Assembly (NCBI GenBank): GCA_937907025.1
Contig: CALESJ010000001.1
Span: 3,332 to 67,331, forward strand
Reading direction: 5' to 3'
Length of the DNA stretch: 64,000 nt
Origin: an uncultured Faecalibacterium sp.
GTDB taxonomy: Bacteria; Bacillota; Clostridia; Oscillospirales; Ruminococcaceae
The notes beneath the pieces were generated by a model that was not told the DNA's origin, did not search any database, and worked only from the letters and a program-made list of their open reading frames with translations. Shown piece after piece: positions 35,258 through 44,199 of this stretch; the stretch's first letter is position 1; every line of letters starts with the position of its first letter. A program made the translations under genes and the position numbers.

Positions 35258-36505
35258 ATGAACGTTTTCAAGAAGATTTACTGCCGCGTTTTTCAGCTGG
35301 GCATGCGGATCGCGCTGCCCTTTCTGCCGTACCGTGAGCCCAAACTGATCGAGGGTGTCGGCGGTGTCCCTGCCGTGCTGCGTGAACACGGCATTGATTG
35401 CGTTATGCTGGTCACCGATGCCGGTGTGCACGGCCTGGGGCTGACCGCCCGGCTGGAAGAGCAGCTCAAGGCTGGCAACATCCGCTGCGTGGTCTATGAC
35501 CGCACTGTGGCCAACCCCACCGTTGCCAATGTGGAGGAAGCCCGCACCCTCTATCTGGAAAACGGATGCCAGGGCTTGATCGCATTCGGCGGCGGTTCCT
35601 CCATGGACTGTGCCAAGGCTGTGGGCGCCCGCATCGTCCGCCCTAAAAAATCCCTGGATAAGATGGAAGGGCTTCTGCATGTGATGCACCGCCTGCCGCT
35701 GCTCATCGCGGTGCCCACCACCGCCGGCACCGGCAGCGAAACGACTCTGGCCGCTGTCATCACCGACGAAAAAATTCACCATAAGTATCCCATCAACGAC
35801 TTTTCGCTGATTCCCCATTATGCGGTGCTGGACCCGGATGTGACCCTCAACCTGCCCCGGCAGCTGACCGCCACCACCGGTATGGATGCTCTGACCCACG
35901 CGGTGGAAGCCTACATCGGCCGCTCCACCACCAAAGGCACCCGCGCCGCTGCCATCGAAGCCGTGCAGCTCATCTTCAACAATCTGCCGGAAGCCTACTA
36001 CAACGGCCATAATCGGGAAGCCCGCGCCAATATGCTGCGTGCCGCCTACCTGGCCGGTACGGCTTTCACCAAGAGCTATGTGGGCTATGTGCACGCCGTG
36101 GCTCACAGCCTGGGCGGCCGTTACGGCATTGCCCACGGCCTGGCCAACAGTGTGCTGCTGCCCATTGTGCTCAAAGCCTACGGCAGCGCTGCCTGGAAGA
36201 AGCTGGCTGAGCTGGCCCGCGCTTCCGGTGTCAGCCAGGACGCCAGCGATGAAGTCGCCGCCAAGGAGTTCATCGCCTATATCGATGCCATGAACGCCGC
36301 CATGGACATTCCCGAAACGCTCCCCGGTATCCGTACCGAGGATATTCCCCAGCTGGCCCGCTACGCCGACCATGAGGCCAACCCGCTGTACCCGGTGCCG
36401 GTGTTGTGGGGGCCCGACAAGCTGGAAGACATGTACAAACAAGTTCAGGAGGTTTCCACCAATGACGGAACAGGAGATTCAATCCATTCTCAAACGGCAG
36501 CGTGA
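35258..36505 (+). CDS. Iron-containing alcohol dehydrogenase
   Basis: About 415 residues; start at 35258 (MNVFKKIYCRVFQLG) with AAAGGA 8 nt upstream, in-frame ATG at 35249 possible. Family III ADH signatures: GLIAFGGGSSMDCAKAVG (NAD site), PTTAGTGSETT, and metal-binding DALTHAVEAYI...HAVAHSLGGRYGIAHGLAN. It interconverts alcohols and aldehydes with NAD(P)H. Overlaps the aldehyde dehydrogenase start by 44 bp, forming an alcohol-aldehyde-acid pathway pair. TTGACA at 35193-35198 is the likely -35. Confidence 0.92.
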   Translation: MNVFKKIYCRVFQLGMRIALPFLPYREPKLIEGVGGVPAVLREHGIDCVMLVTDAGVHGLGLTARLEEQLKAGNIRCVVYDRTVANPTVANVEEARTLYLENGCQGLIAFGGGSSMDCAKAVGARIVRPKKSLDKMEGLLHVMHRLPLLIAVPTTAGTGSETTLAAVITDEKIHHKYPINDFSLIPHYAVLDPDVTLNLPRQLTATTGMDALTHAVEAYIGRSTTKGTRAAAIEAVQLIFNNLPEAYYNGHNREARANMLRAAYLAGTAFTKSYVGYVHAVAHSLGGRYGIAHGLANSVLLPIVLKAYGSAAWKKLAELARASGVSQDASDEVAAKEFIAYIDAMNAAMDIPETLPGIRTEDIPQLARYADHEANPLYPVPVLWGPDKLEDMYKQVQEVSTNDGTGDSIHSQTAA

Positions 36506-37841
36506 GTACTTCGCCGCCGGCCATACCCTGCCCGCCGAAGCCCGCATCGCAGCCCTGAAAAAGCTCAAGGCTTCGCTGCAGAACCATGAAGCGGACCTGG
36601 CCCGCGCCCTCAAGACCGACCTGGGCAAGTCCGCCACCGAAAGCTATATGTGTGAAACGGGGCTGACCCTGTCCGAAGCGACCTGGATGATCCGCCATGT
36701 GCGCCGCCTGATGCGGGAACGCCGGGTGCCCACGCCGCTGTCCCAGTTTGCGGCCCGGAGTTTTCGTTCTCCCACTCCCTACGGCAATGTGCTCATCATG
36801 AGCCCCTGGAACTATCCGGTGCTGCTGACGCTGGACCCGCTGATCGACGCCATTGCTGCGGGCAATACCGCCATCGTCAAGCCCAGCGCTTACGCCCCTG
36901 CCACCGCCGAGGTGTTGCAGCAGATCCTGGAAGAGTGCTTCCCGCCGGAACATGTCTGCGTGGTCACCGGCGGCCGCGCCGAAAATCAGGCGCTGCTGCA
37001 CCAGAAGTTTGATATGATCTTCTTCACCGGCAGCAAGGCCGTGGGCAAGGAGGTCCTGCGATGTGCGGCCGAGTACCTGACCCCCGCCGTGCTGGAACTG
37101 GGCGGCAAGAGCCCCTGCATTGTGGAAAAGTCCGCCAAGATCGGGCTGGCTGCCAAACGCATTGTCTTCGGCAAGTACCTGAACTGCGGCCAGACCTGCG
37201 TGGCCCCGGACTACATCCTCTGTGATGCTTCCATCCGGGATGAGCTGATCGAGGCGATCCAGAAGGAGATCACCGCCCAGTTCGGTTCCGACCCCATGGC
37301 CAATGAAGGCTACGGCAAGATCATCAACGAGAAGCATTACCGCCGCCTGATGGGGCTGATCGACCCTGCCAAGGTGGTCTGCGGCGGCACCGGGGACGAA
37401 AAGACCCAGCGCATTGCGCCCACAGTCATGAAGGATGTGACCCGGGAAGATGCCGTCATGGGCGAAGAAATCTTCGGACCCATCCTGCCTGTGCTGACCT
37501 ACACCAATCTGGACGCGGCCCTGGCCGACATTGAATCCCAGCCCCATCCGCTGGCCCTCTATCTCTTCAGTGAGGACAAGGCCGTGCAGCGCAAGGTGCT
37601 GGACCGCTGCCATTTCGGCGGTGGCTGCCTGAACGATGTGATCATCCACCTGGCCACCAGCGAAATGCCTTTCGGCGGCGTAGGGGAGAGCGGTATGGGC
37701 GGTTACCACGGCAAGACCGGGTTCGAGGCCTTCAGCCACCTGCGCAGCATTGTGGATAAGAAGACCTGGCTGGATATGCCGGTGCGCTACCAGCCTTATA
37801 CAAAGCAGAAAGACAAGATGCTGCGGTTCTTCCTGAAGTAA
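36462..37841 (+). CDS. Aldehyde dehydrogenase (class 3 / fatty aldehyde type)
   Basis: This 459-aa protein starts at 36462 (MTEQEIQSILKRQREYF) with AGGAGG 8 nt upstream inside the adh 3' end. Motifs: SPWNYPVLLTLDPL, NTAIVKPSAYAP, FFTGSKAVGKEV (Rossmann), catalytic Glu in LELGGKSPC and Cys in NCGQTCVAPDY. The YxPFGGVGESGMG-type C-terminus reads MPFGGVGESGMGGYHG. It oxidises aldehydes with NAD(P)+ and probably acts with the adjacent alcohol dehydrogenase. Confidence 0.93.
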   Translation: MTEQEIQSILKRQREYFAAGHTLPAEARIAALKKLKASLQNHEADLARALKTDLGKSATESYMCETGLTLSEATWMIRHVRRLMRERRVPTPLSQFAARSFRSPTPYGNVLIMSPWNYPVLLTLDPLIDAIAAGNTAIVKPSAYAPATAEVLQQILEECFPPEHVCVVTGGRAENQALLHQKFDMIFFTGSKAVGKEVLRCAAEYLTPAVLELGGKSPCIVEKSAKIGLAAKRIVFGKYLNCGQTCVAPDYILCDASIRDELIEAIQKEITAQFGSDPMANEGYGKIINEKHYRRLMGLIDPAKVVCGGTGDEKTQRIAPTVMKDVTREDAVMGEEIFGPILPVLTYTNLDAALADIESQPHPLALYLFSEDKAVQRKVLDRCHFGGGCLNDVIIHLATSEMPFGGVGESGMGGYHGKTGFEAFSHLRSIVDKKTWLDMPVRYQPYTKQKDKMLRFFLK

Positions 37842-37872
37842 ATGCCAGAAACAGCTGCCAACATATAGAAAA

Positions 37873-37919
37873 GGCCCCCTGTTATTCGGTGCGATGCCGA
37901 ACGACAGAGGGCTTTTTTA
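37873..37919 (+). terminator. Terminator of the adh-aldh operon
   Basis: Stem GCCCCCTGT..TTCGG with CCGAA..ACAGAGGGC, loop TGCGATG, followed by TTTTTT. Confidence 0.85.
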
Positions 37920-37955
37920 TGCTTCTTTATGCCGTGAAAAATCCGTTTTACGGGT

Positions 37956-39008
37956 TCAGGCCAGTTCCAGATAGAGCGCTGCCAGCTGCATGGTGGCGTT
38001 CAGGCCGTCCATGTGGGTGCGTTCCATGCCGTGGGAGGCGTGCACACCCGGACCGATAAGGGCAGCCCGGCAATCCATGCCGGAACGCCAGGCGGCGCCC
38101 ACGTCAGAACCGTAATGGGGGTAGATGTCCACCGCGTAGTCCACGCCATGCTCTTTGGCCAGCTGCACCAGCCGGCTGACCATGCCGTAGTCATAGGGGC
38201 CGCCGTTGTCTTTGGCGCAGATGGAAACCTGGTACTCGGTGCAGCTCAGGTCTTCCCCGATGCAGCCCATATCCACCGCCAGCAGTTCATCCACCGTGGG
38301 CAGGGTGGCACCGCCGTGGCCCACTTCCTCGTGGACCGTGAAGGTGAAATAGGTTTCGTACCAGGGCCGAACACCGGTTTCGTGCATCTGCCACAGCAGG
38401 GTCAGCAGGCAGGCGGCGCTGGCCTTGTCGTCCAGAAAGCGGGATTTGACAAAGCCGCTGTCGGTGACGGTGGTCTTGGGGTCGTAGCAGATGTAGTCGC
38501 CGGCGGCAATGCCCAGCGCCAGTACGTCTTCCTTGCTGTGCACCTTTTCGTCGATGCGCACAGCCATGTTTTTCTCGTCCCGGGGACGGGTGGCCGCGTC
38601 ATCCTGCACATGGACCGACGGCGACAGGCTGAGCACCGTTCCGGTGTATACCTTGCCCTCCCGGGTGTAAATGCGGCAGTACTCGCCGTCCAGCGTGGGC
38701 AGCAGGGGGCCGCCCACCTTGGTGACCATCAGCATGCCGTCGGCGGTAATGGAGCGCACCATCAGGCCCAGGGTATCCACATGGGCGCAAAGCCCGACCT
38801 TGTGACCGCTTTCCCGTCCGGGCACCGTGATCACCAGGTTGCCCTTGTTGGTGCGCCGGGTGGCAAAGCCCAGCTCCCGGGCAATGCCCTCCGCCACCGT
38901 CACGACCTTTTCGGTAAAGCCGGTGGGGCTGTCCTGCCCGAGCAGCTTCTGCAGCGTATCTACCAGAAAGGCCTGACGGGCCTGTTCCTGCATTGTTTCT
39001 TCTGTCAT
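37956..39008 (-). CDS. M42-family metallo-aminopeptidase
   Basis: This 350-aa protein has M42 landmarks: GFEE-like PTGFTEKV, metal ligand His in GLCAHVDTLGLMV, DDKASAACLL, catalytic Glu pair in TVHEEVGHGGA, Asp in AVDMGC and the late His in GPGVHASHGMERTH. M42 enzymes form cobalt/zinc-activated dodecameric shells that trim peptides. It has its own promoter (TTGCCA 39070-39075, 17 nt, TAAGAT 39047-39052). Confidence 0.9.
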   Translation of the reverse strand: MTEETMQEQARQAFLVDTLQKLLGQDSPTGFTEKVVTVAEGIARELGFATRRTNKGNLVITVPGRESGHKVGLCAHVDTLGLMVRSITADGMLMVTKVGGPLLPTLDGEYCRIYTREGKVYTGTVLSLSPSVHVQDDAATRPRDEKNMAVRIDEKVHSKEDVLALGIAAGDYICYDPKTTVTDSGFVKSRFLDDKASAACLLTLLWQMHETGVRPWYETYFTFTVHEEVGHGGATLPTVDELLAVDMGCIGEDLSCTEYQVSICAKDNGGPYDYGMVSRLVQLAKEHGVDYAVDIYPHYGSDVGAAWRSGMDCRAALIGPGVHASHGMERTHMDGLNATMQLAALYLELA

Positions 39009-39194
39009 TTTTCCTTGCCTCTCTTTGTGATGAAATATCCGATTCCATCTTACAAAAAATATCTTCCGTTGGCAAGAGGATACACAAAAGAGGTTTCTTT
39101 TATGAGATTATTATATGCGAAGATATGCGCTTTTTTGAATTTGCCATGTTCTGATTAAAAGAAAATCTTCCCACCAAAAGCAGCCGGATTGTAA

Positions 39195-39228
39195 TGGACA
39201 CTGGACTGATTTCGTGCTATAATCAGTC
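39195..39228 (+). promoter_or_regulatory. Promoter of the methylase operon with inverted repeat
   Basis: TGGACA (39195-39200), 17 nt, TATAAT (39218-39223). An inverted repeat GACTGATT / AATCAGTC (39204-39211, 39221-39228) covers the spacer and -10, suggesting repression, possibly by the AbrB-like protein or controller of this island. Confidence 0.7.
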
Positions 39229-39276
39229 TAAATTTTGTCCTGTAATCAGACTAATAATAGGCTAGGGGTGAAGGTT

Positions 39277-39474
39277 GTGAATGATTCACTGGTTTATCTG
39301 GACACCTATGTGCTTCAGCAAGATATGAGAGTTCGTATGCCGAAAACTATTTTGGCAAATCTCAATCTTGAAAAAGGAAAATCCAAATTTGATATCTATT
39401 TGGACCAATTGAACAATGCCATCGTTTTAAAGCCTTGCAAGTTTCCAGCAAAGTCGGAAGAGAATGGCCTATGA
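39277..39474 (+). CDS. SpoVT/AbrB-like small DNA-binding protein
   Basis: This 65-aa product uses a GTG start at 39277 (VNDSLVYLDTYVLQQDMRV) with GGGGTGAAGG upstream. RVRMPKTILANLNLEKGKSKFDIYLDQLNNAIVLKP has the swapped-hairpin AbrB layout (R.PK.I...L.L..G......). It leads the island containing the methylases and may regulate them. Its stop overlaps the next short frame (ATGA). Confidence 0.6.
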   Translation: MNDSLVYLDTYVLQQDMRVRMPKTILANLNLEKGKSKFDIYLDQLNNAIVLKPCKFPAKSEENGL

Positions 39475-39545
39475 GCACAATTTTGCTGAGCTTTGATGCC
39501 GAAACCTTCGCGCATCTTGAGGATGGAAAGAAAAAGTTCTTTTGA
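39471..39545 (+). pseudogene. Short remnant frame, possibly ASCH-like
   Basis: A 24-codon frame (MSTILLSFDAETFAHLEDGK) overlaps the AbrB-like stop by 4 bp. The start resembles small ASCH/PUA-like proteins (ILLSF.....L..GKK.F), but a TGA at 39543 ends it. It may be a decayed gene, or a coupling peptide before the methylase. Low certainty. Confidence 0.35.
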
Positions 39546-39588
39546 TATTATCGCCGATGATGATATTGGCTAATGTACGAGGGTATAA

Positions 39589-41229
39589 ATGACAGATAAT
39601 CACGATTCAATGTGGGCAACACTTGCGCAAGATAGCTTGAGGTTCGAACAAGAAATGGACCCGTTGTATCGCAAGCAAACGGGTAGTTATTATACGGCTC
39701 TTGAGCTCGCTTACGCTATGATGCAGGAAATGATAGTCGGCTTGTCTGAAGTAGATAAGAAGCTGATCTATAAAAAGAAATTTCTGGAACCCTGCGTCGG
39801 AACCGGAAATTTTGTATACGCGTATCTAAGAGTTTGTAAATCGTTGCACTTTACATCAGAGCAGTATAAGGAGCTGATAAATAATATTTATGCCTGCGAT
39901 ATCAACTCCGGCGCGTTGGCAATATACAAGCGTAATCTTACACGATACGTTCAATATCTATTTCATATTTCTTTAGATGATTCTTATTTTTCAACCCACC
40001 TGGGTACGGGTTTGATGATTGATGTTAACGAAGAAGAACCCAGGTATATCGCAATTACGGATATTTTTCCATCCGAGGTTGTGGGGAGCGGGTTTGACTT
40101 TGTAGTTACCAATCCGCCATATAAGAACCTGAAAGCGGAGCGTGGCCATTATCAAACGTCCGGTCAATATCATGGCGACAAGGATAAATATACAAAAATC
40201 AGTCAACTTGCCGCACATCAATTCTCTTTTTCTTCTGTAGGGACTCTTAATCTTTACAAATTGTTTGTTGAAGAAATCATCGAACGATATACCGCTCCGA
40301 ATGGAACCTGCTCTTTGCTGATTCCGTCCTCTATTCTTTCGGACAAAACATGTTCAAAATTGAGGACGCGATTGCTGGAAACCTGTTCATTGAAATCCCT
40401 GAGAATCATTGCCGAAACCAGCAATTATGTGGACGCATCACAAGCTCTTTGTGCAATGTTGCTTACAAAGGGCGGAAGAACATCTGATGTTTATATTGAT
40501 GGATCTTATGCGGGGGACATCCATCATGGTACAACGGTGTCCATAGAAAAAATTCTTGATTCCTCCACCGGAAACGCAATCCTGGTTTTGGCGCCGGAGG
40601 AATATACCATCCGGAAAAAGATGCAGGAATCCCCGGCAATCAAAGAAATCCCCTATATCGCCAATTTGCGCGGCGAATTGGATATAACCCTTAACAAGGC
40701 GTCTATTGTTATGGAAAAAACGCCATACACGCTTTATAGAGGTCGACATGTGGGGTACTATCACATAAACGAATTGCCCCAAAAAGAATATGTGGATGTG
40801 TCTTTCGTGCATTCCACAGCAAAGGAACGGTTCATACACAGCCAGCGCTTGATATGCCCGCAGATCGCAAATATGGCAAAAAAGCGAAGAGTTTCTTTTG
40901 CGCTGGTTCCACCGGAAAGTGTACTGGGCAATAGCTGCAACTTTATTTCCGTTGATGAAAACGAGGATGGGGTAGATTACTATTTCCTCTTGGGAGTATT
41001 AAATTCTCAGCTTATGGATTGGTTTTTTAAACTGACAAGCAGCAATAACCATATTAACAATTATGAAATTGATCATTTCCCCATTCCCATACACTATGAA
41101 GGTAAACCGAAAATTTCAGAATTAGTGCGCCGGTATCTGGAAGCGCCCAGCGAAGAGATTCTGGTTCGCATTGAAGAACTGGTAAAACAAGCGTATGGCA
41201 TTCTGCCGCTTGAGAAAAAGGGGAGGTGA
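39589..41229 (+). CDS. Alw26I/Eco31I/Esp3I-type adenine-specific DNA methyltransferase
   Basis: This 546-aa gamma-class m6A methylase has motif X region RKQTGSYYTALELAYAM, SAM motif I FLEPCVGTGNFVYAYL, a nucleotide-binding ACDINSGALAIYKRN and catalytic motif IV VTNPPYKNL. A TaqI-like specificity region follows and the C-terminus has LLGVLNSQLMDWFFK...NHINNYEIDHFPIP. It protects one strand of the asymmetric site. Its stop lies 6 bp before the m5C methylase ATG, so both are made together. Lower GC than flanking chromosome. Confidence 0.88.
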   Translation: MTDNHDSMWATLAQDSLRFEQEMDPLYRKQTGSYYTALELAYAMMQEMIVGLSEVDKKLIYKKKFLEPCVGTGNFVYAYLRVCKSLHFTSEQYKELINNIYACDINSGALAIYKRNLTRYVQYLFHISLDDSYFSTHLGTGLMIDVNEEEPRYIAITDIFPSEVVGSGFDFVVTNPPYKNLKAERGHYQTSGQYHGDKDKYTKISQLAAHQFSFSSVGTLNLYKLFVEEIIERYTAPNGTCSLLIPSSILSDKTCSKLRTRLLETCSLKSLRIIAETSNYVDASQALCAMLLTKGGRTSDVYIDGSYAGDIHHGTTVSIEKILDSSTGNAILVLAPEEYTIRKKMQESPAIKEIPYIANLRGELDITLNKASIVMEKTPYTLYRGRHVGYYHINELPQKEYVDVSFVHSTAKERFIHSQRLICPQIANMAKKRRVSFALVPPESVLGNSCNFISVDENEDGVDYYFLLGVLNSQLMDWFFKLTSSNNHINNYEIDHFPIPIHYEGKPKISELVRRYLEAPSEEILVRIEELVKQAYGILPLEKKGR

Positions 41230-41234
41230 ACATC

Positions 41235-42635
41235 ATGGAAAAATGTGAGCAGCACGGCGCCAAAACACTTTTCAATGATCAAGGCGTTGTATTGCGCCGA
41301 TTTGCAGAAGATGTTCGCCGGTTCTTACCAAACATTACAGAGGAAGCCTGTACAGATATTCTTGCAGGGAGAATGACTTTGCGGGATGTATGTCAAAAGT
41401 ACAATGGGACGCCTGACCTGTTCAGCCAAAAGGTCTTACCCAATATTGAAACAAAATACCGCAAGATTTTAGCTTCGGAAGTGTTGAATCATACCACTTT
41501 TAAGTTGAGTGATTTGGATCTTGAAATGATTAAACCCGTGCCGCAGGGAGGCAGTTGGAAAGATATTCCGCAGGAAACGGTGCAAAAATCCAAGCGTTTG
41601 GCCAGAATCGCGCAAACCGGGGGCCGGACGACCCTGTATGGGCGGATTGATTATAGCAAACCTTCCTATACCATCACGACCTACTTTAACAGACCCGGGA
41701 ACGGCACATATGTTCACCCGGTGCATGAGAGGGTTCTTAGCGTTCGTGAAGCAGCCAGATTCCAATGCTTTCCGGACGAGTATCTATTCTGTGGCAGCAA
41801 AACTGATATGCTGAAACAGGTCGGAAATGCAGTACCGGTATTGCTGGCGTATAATATTGGAAAATCCATTAAAGATAAGACCGGATGCACAACTTCGGTG
41901 GACTTGTTCTCCGGAGCTGGCGGAATGACCTATGGGTTTAAACTGGCCGGAATAAAAGCCGTCATCGCCAATGATATTGTGGAAGCTGCATGTGTTACTC
42001 TAAAAACCAACAATCCGGAAATTCCTGTTCTGTGTGGCGACGTTACGGATGAAGAAACAAAATCAGCCATCATCTCAGCCGGAGTCAAGGGAGGAGCAGA
42101 TATTATTTGCGGCGGTCCGCCGTGCCAGGGCTTCTCGATGGCCGGATACCGGATGAAAGATGATCCCCGCAATCAATTGTTCAGACATTTTGTGGATATT
42201 GTATCCGGGGTCAATCCCAAAGTGATCGTCTTTGAGAATGTGGAAGGAATTCTTAGCTATCAGGGCGGCGAAACGTATCGCAATATTATCGAACTCTTTT
42301 CCGAGTTGGGATATTACACAGAGGGTAGAACACTGATGGCAAACCATTATGGAGTCCCTCAGCGCCGAAAACGGGTGATCATATTATGCACAAAAAAAGA
42401 TCTGGGTGTCATGCCGGCAGATCTTTTTCCCACGCCGGTTACTCCTGACATGAACTGCCAAGTCACTGCATACGATACGATTTTCGACCTTGAAAAGGTG
42501 CCGTGCGGTGAGCATGCAGTATACAAATCGGAATATTCTTCTTATATTTTACAGTTTTTGAAGGGAAATATCTCCGCCGATGTGTATCTGGATGCGGTGA
42601 AGAGTGCCGAATGTATGTTGCCCAACCCTGAATGA
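41235..42635 (+). CDS. Circularly permuted m5C DNA methyltransferase
   Basis: This 466-aa protein has ATG at 41235 (MEKCEQHGAKTLFND) with GGGGAGG 6-9 nt upstream. Motif order is permuted: a target-recognition-like N-terminus, then motif IX (HPVHERVLSVREAARFQCFPDEY) and X (QVGNAVPVLLAYNIGKSI). Only then come motif I (DLFSGAGGMTYGFKLAG), catalytic motif IV (GGPPCQGFSMAGY), VI (VFENVEGIL) and VIII (GVPQRRKRVII). It methylates cytosine C5 on the other strand of the RM site. Motifs are complete, so the enzyme should be active. Confidence 0.9.
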   Translation: MEKCEQHGAKTLFNDQGVVLRRFAEDVRRFLPNITEEACTDILAGRMTLRDVCQKYNGTPDLFSQKVLPNIETKYRKILASEVLNHTTFKLSDLDLEMIKPVPQGGSWKDIPQETVQKSKRLARIAQTGGRTTLYGRIDYSKPSYTITTYFNRPGNGTYVHPVHERVLSVREAARFQCFPDEYLFCGSKTDMLKQVGNAVPVLLAYNIGKSIKDKTGCTTSVDLFSGAGGMTYGFKLAGIKAVIANDIVEAACVTLKTNNPEIPVLCGDVTDEETKSAIISAGVKGGADIICGGPPCQGFSMAGYRMKDDPRNQLFRHFVDIVSGVNPKVIVFENVEGILSYQGGETYRNIIELFSELGYYTEGRTLMANHYGVPQRRKRVIILCTKKDLGVMPADLFPTPVTPDMNCQVTAYDTIFDLEKVPCGEHAVYKSEYSSYILQFLKGNISADVYLDAVKSAECMLPNPE

Positions 42636-42727
42636 AACGGTGCAGCGCAAATTTAAAAGATGGAGAAAGTGGTGCGCCCGGTGATGTGCCGGTGGCAAGA
42701 AAAACGGTGGCGGCCGCTAATCAATAA

Positions 42728-42760
42728 AATTAAGAGCCTCGGCAGATGCCGAGGCTCTTG
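42728..42760. terminator. Bidirectional terminator between methylase and endonuclease genes
   Basis: A perfect 12-bp stem AAGAGCCTCGGC (42732-42743) and complement (42748-42759) with loop AGAT, between convergent operons. The flanking U-tracts are weak (TTGG on the plus side, TTAATTTTATT on the minus side). Confidence 0.7.
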
Positions 42761-42762
42761 GT

Positions 42763-44163
42763 TTATAAGTGTTTGATCAGGCGGTCCTGTATGAGGGCCA
42801 TTAATTCCTGGACCTCTTCTTTTATATCTTGGTAAGGTGCTGCTGCACGGTTGATTTTCCAGCAGATCTGATGTAGACAGTCATGTTCGCTGGTGGTAAG
42901 ATCCGGAGCCGTGTTTCGGTTTTCTTTGTCGTTATAATCATAGACGGCATCTATGGCGATTCGACAATATCGGGCCTTTTCGTTTCGGTTCCGTTCAGTA
43001 TTATGCCGGGGCAGTGTTTTGATAATATCCCCGCGGTCGTTGAACTGGTAGGAATAATCAAAATAACCGAAATTCGGCTTCAGGAACGATTCCACCAGAA
43101 ACGCTTCGCCGTACTGGGGGCACTTGGTGAGAATGGCCCATAGCACATACATAAAGTTTGCCATATTCTGCTTCAGGGCATCTCTATAAGGCCCGGCAAT
43201 TTTCTCCTGGTTTTCGGCGTAGTGGGCCTTGATATACTCCCAAATTCTTTTTGAGTACCAGGACATGGGGTAAACATTGGTCCGGGCTTCCGTTTTTATG
43301 ATTTTCTCAATGTCAATCAGCTGTAAGCGATCGCGCTTGGAGGAATTATCACCGCCTGGCATAGGCTGAAGGTAGCGTGGATCATGTACAAATCCAAGAG
43401 AAATGGGACCGATGTGATCTGCGGTGGTACCTTTGAAAAAGGCACTTCCCATGAATTGATTGGCCGCATGAATATTTCCATCGCTCCAGTATTCGTAGGC
43501 GCGGCGATCTTTTGTGTAGGACTTCATATTTTCTTTTGATCTGCCGGTGTCCTGCGTTGCGCGACAGCATCTGTTATATGTGTGGAAACCATCTGCTCGG
43601 TCGGGAAAGTCGGACATTGCACCGGGACCCAGGCATTTTTTACCCTTTTTTCTGCATGCAAACTCAAGCTTGTTAATGATTTCTTCTTTGGTGGCTTTGT
43701 ACGGATCCAGATTGAGCTCACCTTTCTGAATCAGAAAAGCAGAAAATGCAAGGGTAGAATACTTATTTTTGCAAATTGCATCCCAGATATCGCTAATGTG
43801 GTCGCATTCTGTAAAATTGGTTCCAAATGTCTTGTTTAATGATTTCAAAAAATGTGCGTTTGGGTAATGATAGTATAGCGACATTTTGCGGCCGCAGATC
43901 TGACACACTTTCCATTTGGTCGGATGAATGGCCAGCATTACATCGGCGTATACGCCCGGTCTAATGGGAATACCCAATTGTGCAGCTTTGTCTTTGCACC
44001 ACTTAATGCGTGCCTGCCCGGCTTCTGACTTGGCAGTGACGATCCATTTATAGGAACCGTCCTCCTTTTTGTCGATTCGAAGCCCTTGATAATTAGGATG
44101 GTTAGCAATCATCTTCATGTATTCGAGAAAATTCGGATGCCATTGTCTTTCTTCTTTTGCCAT
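42763..44163 (-). CDS. Type IIS restriction endonuclease, Alw26I/Eco31I/Esp3I family
   Basis: This 466-aa protein begins HPNFLEYMKMIANHPNYQG...WIVTAKSEAGQARIKWC, with IHPTKWKVCQICGRKMSLYYHYPNA, matching the family N-terminus. An HNH-type nuclease site follows: TADHIGPISLGFVHDPRYLQP and NSSKRDRL. Family members recognise 5-6 bp asymmetric sites such as GTCTC, GGTCTC or CGTCTC and cut a few bases outside. It is the last gene of the controller-glycosylase-endonuclease operon, 36 bp after the glycosylase, and converges on the methylase genes. The exact site cannot be deduced. Confidence 0.88.
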   Translation of the reverse strand: MAKEERQWHPNFLEYMKMIANHPNYQGLRIDKKEDGSYKWIVTAKSEAGQARIKWCKDKAAQLGIPIRPGVYADVMLAIHPTKWKVCQICGRKMSLYYHYPNAHFLKSLNKTFGTNFTECDHISDIWDAICKNKYSTLAFSAFLIQKGELNLDPYKATKEEIINKLEFACRKKGKKCLGPGAMSDFPDRADGFHTYNRCCRATQDTGRSKENMKSYTKDRRAYEYWSDGNIHAANQFMGSAFFKGTTADHIGPISLGFVHDPRYLQPMPGGDNSSKRDRLQLIDIEKIIKTEARTNVYPMSWYSKRIWEYIKAHYAENQEKIAGPYRDALKQNMANFMYVLWAILTKCPQYGEAFLVESFLKPNFGYFDYSYQFNDRGDIIKTLPRHNTERNRNEKARYCRIAIDAVYDYNDKENRNTAPDLTTSEHDCLHQICWKINRAAAPYQDIKEEVQELMALIQDRLIKHL

Positions 44164-44199
44164 TCTGAACCTCCTAATACTTACAGTGTTTTGCGCTTT

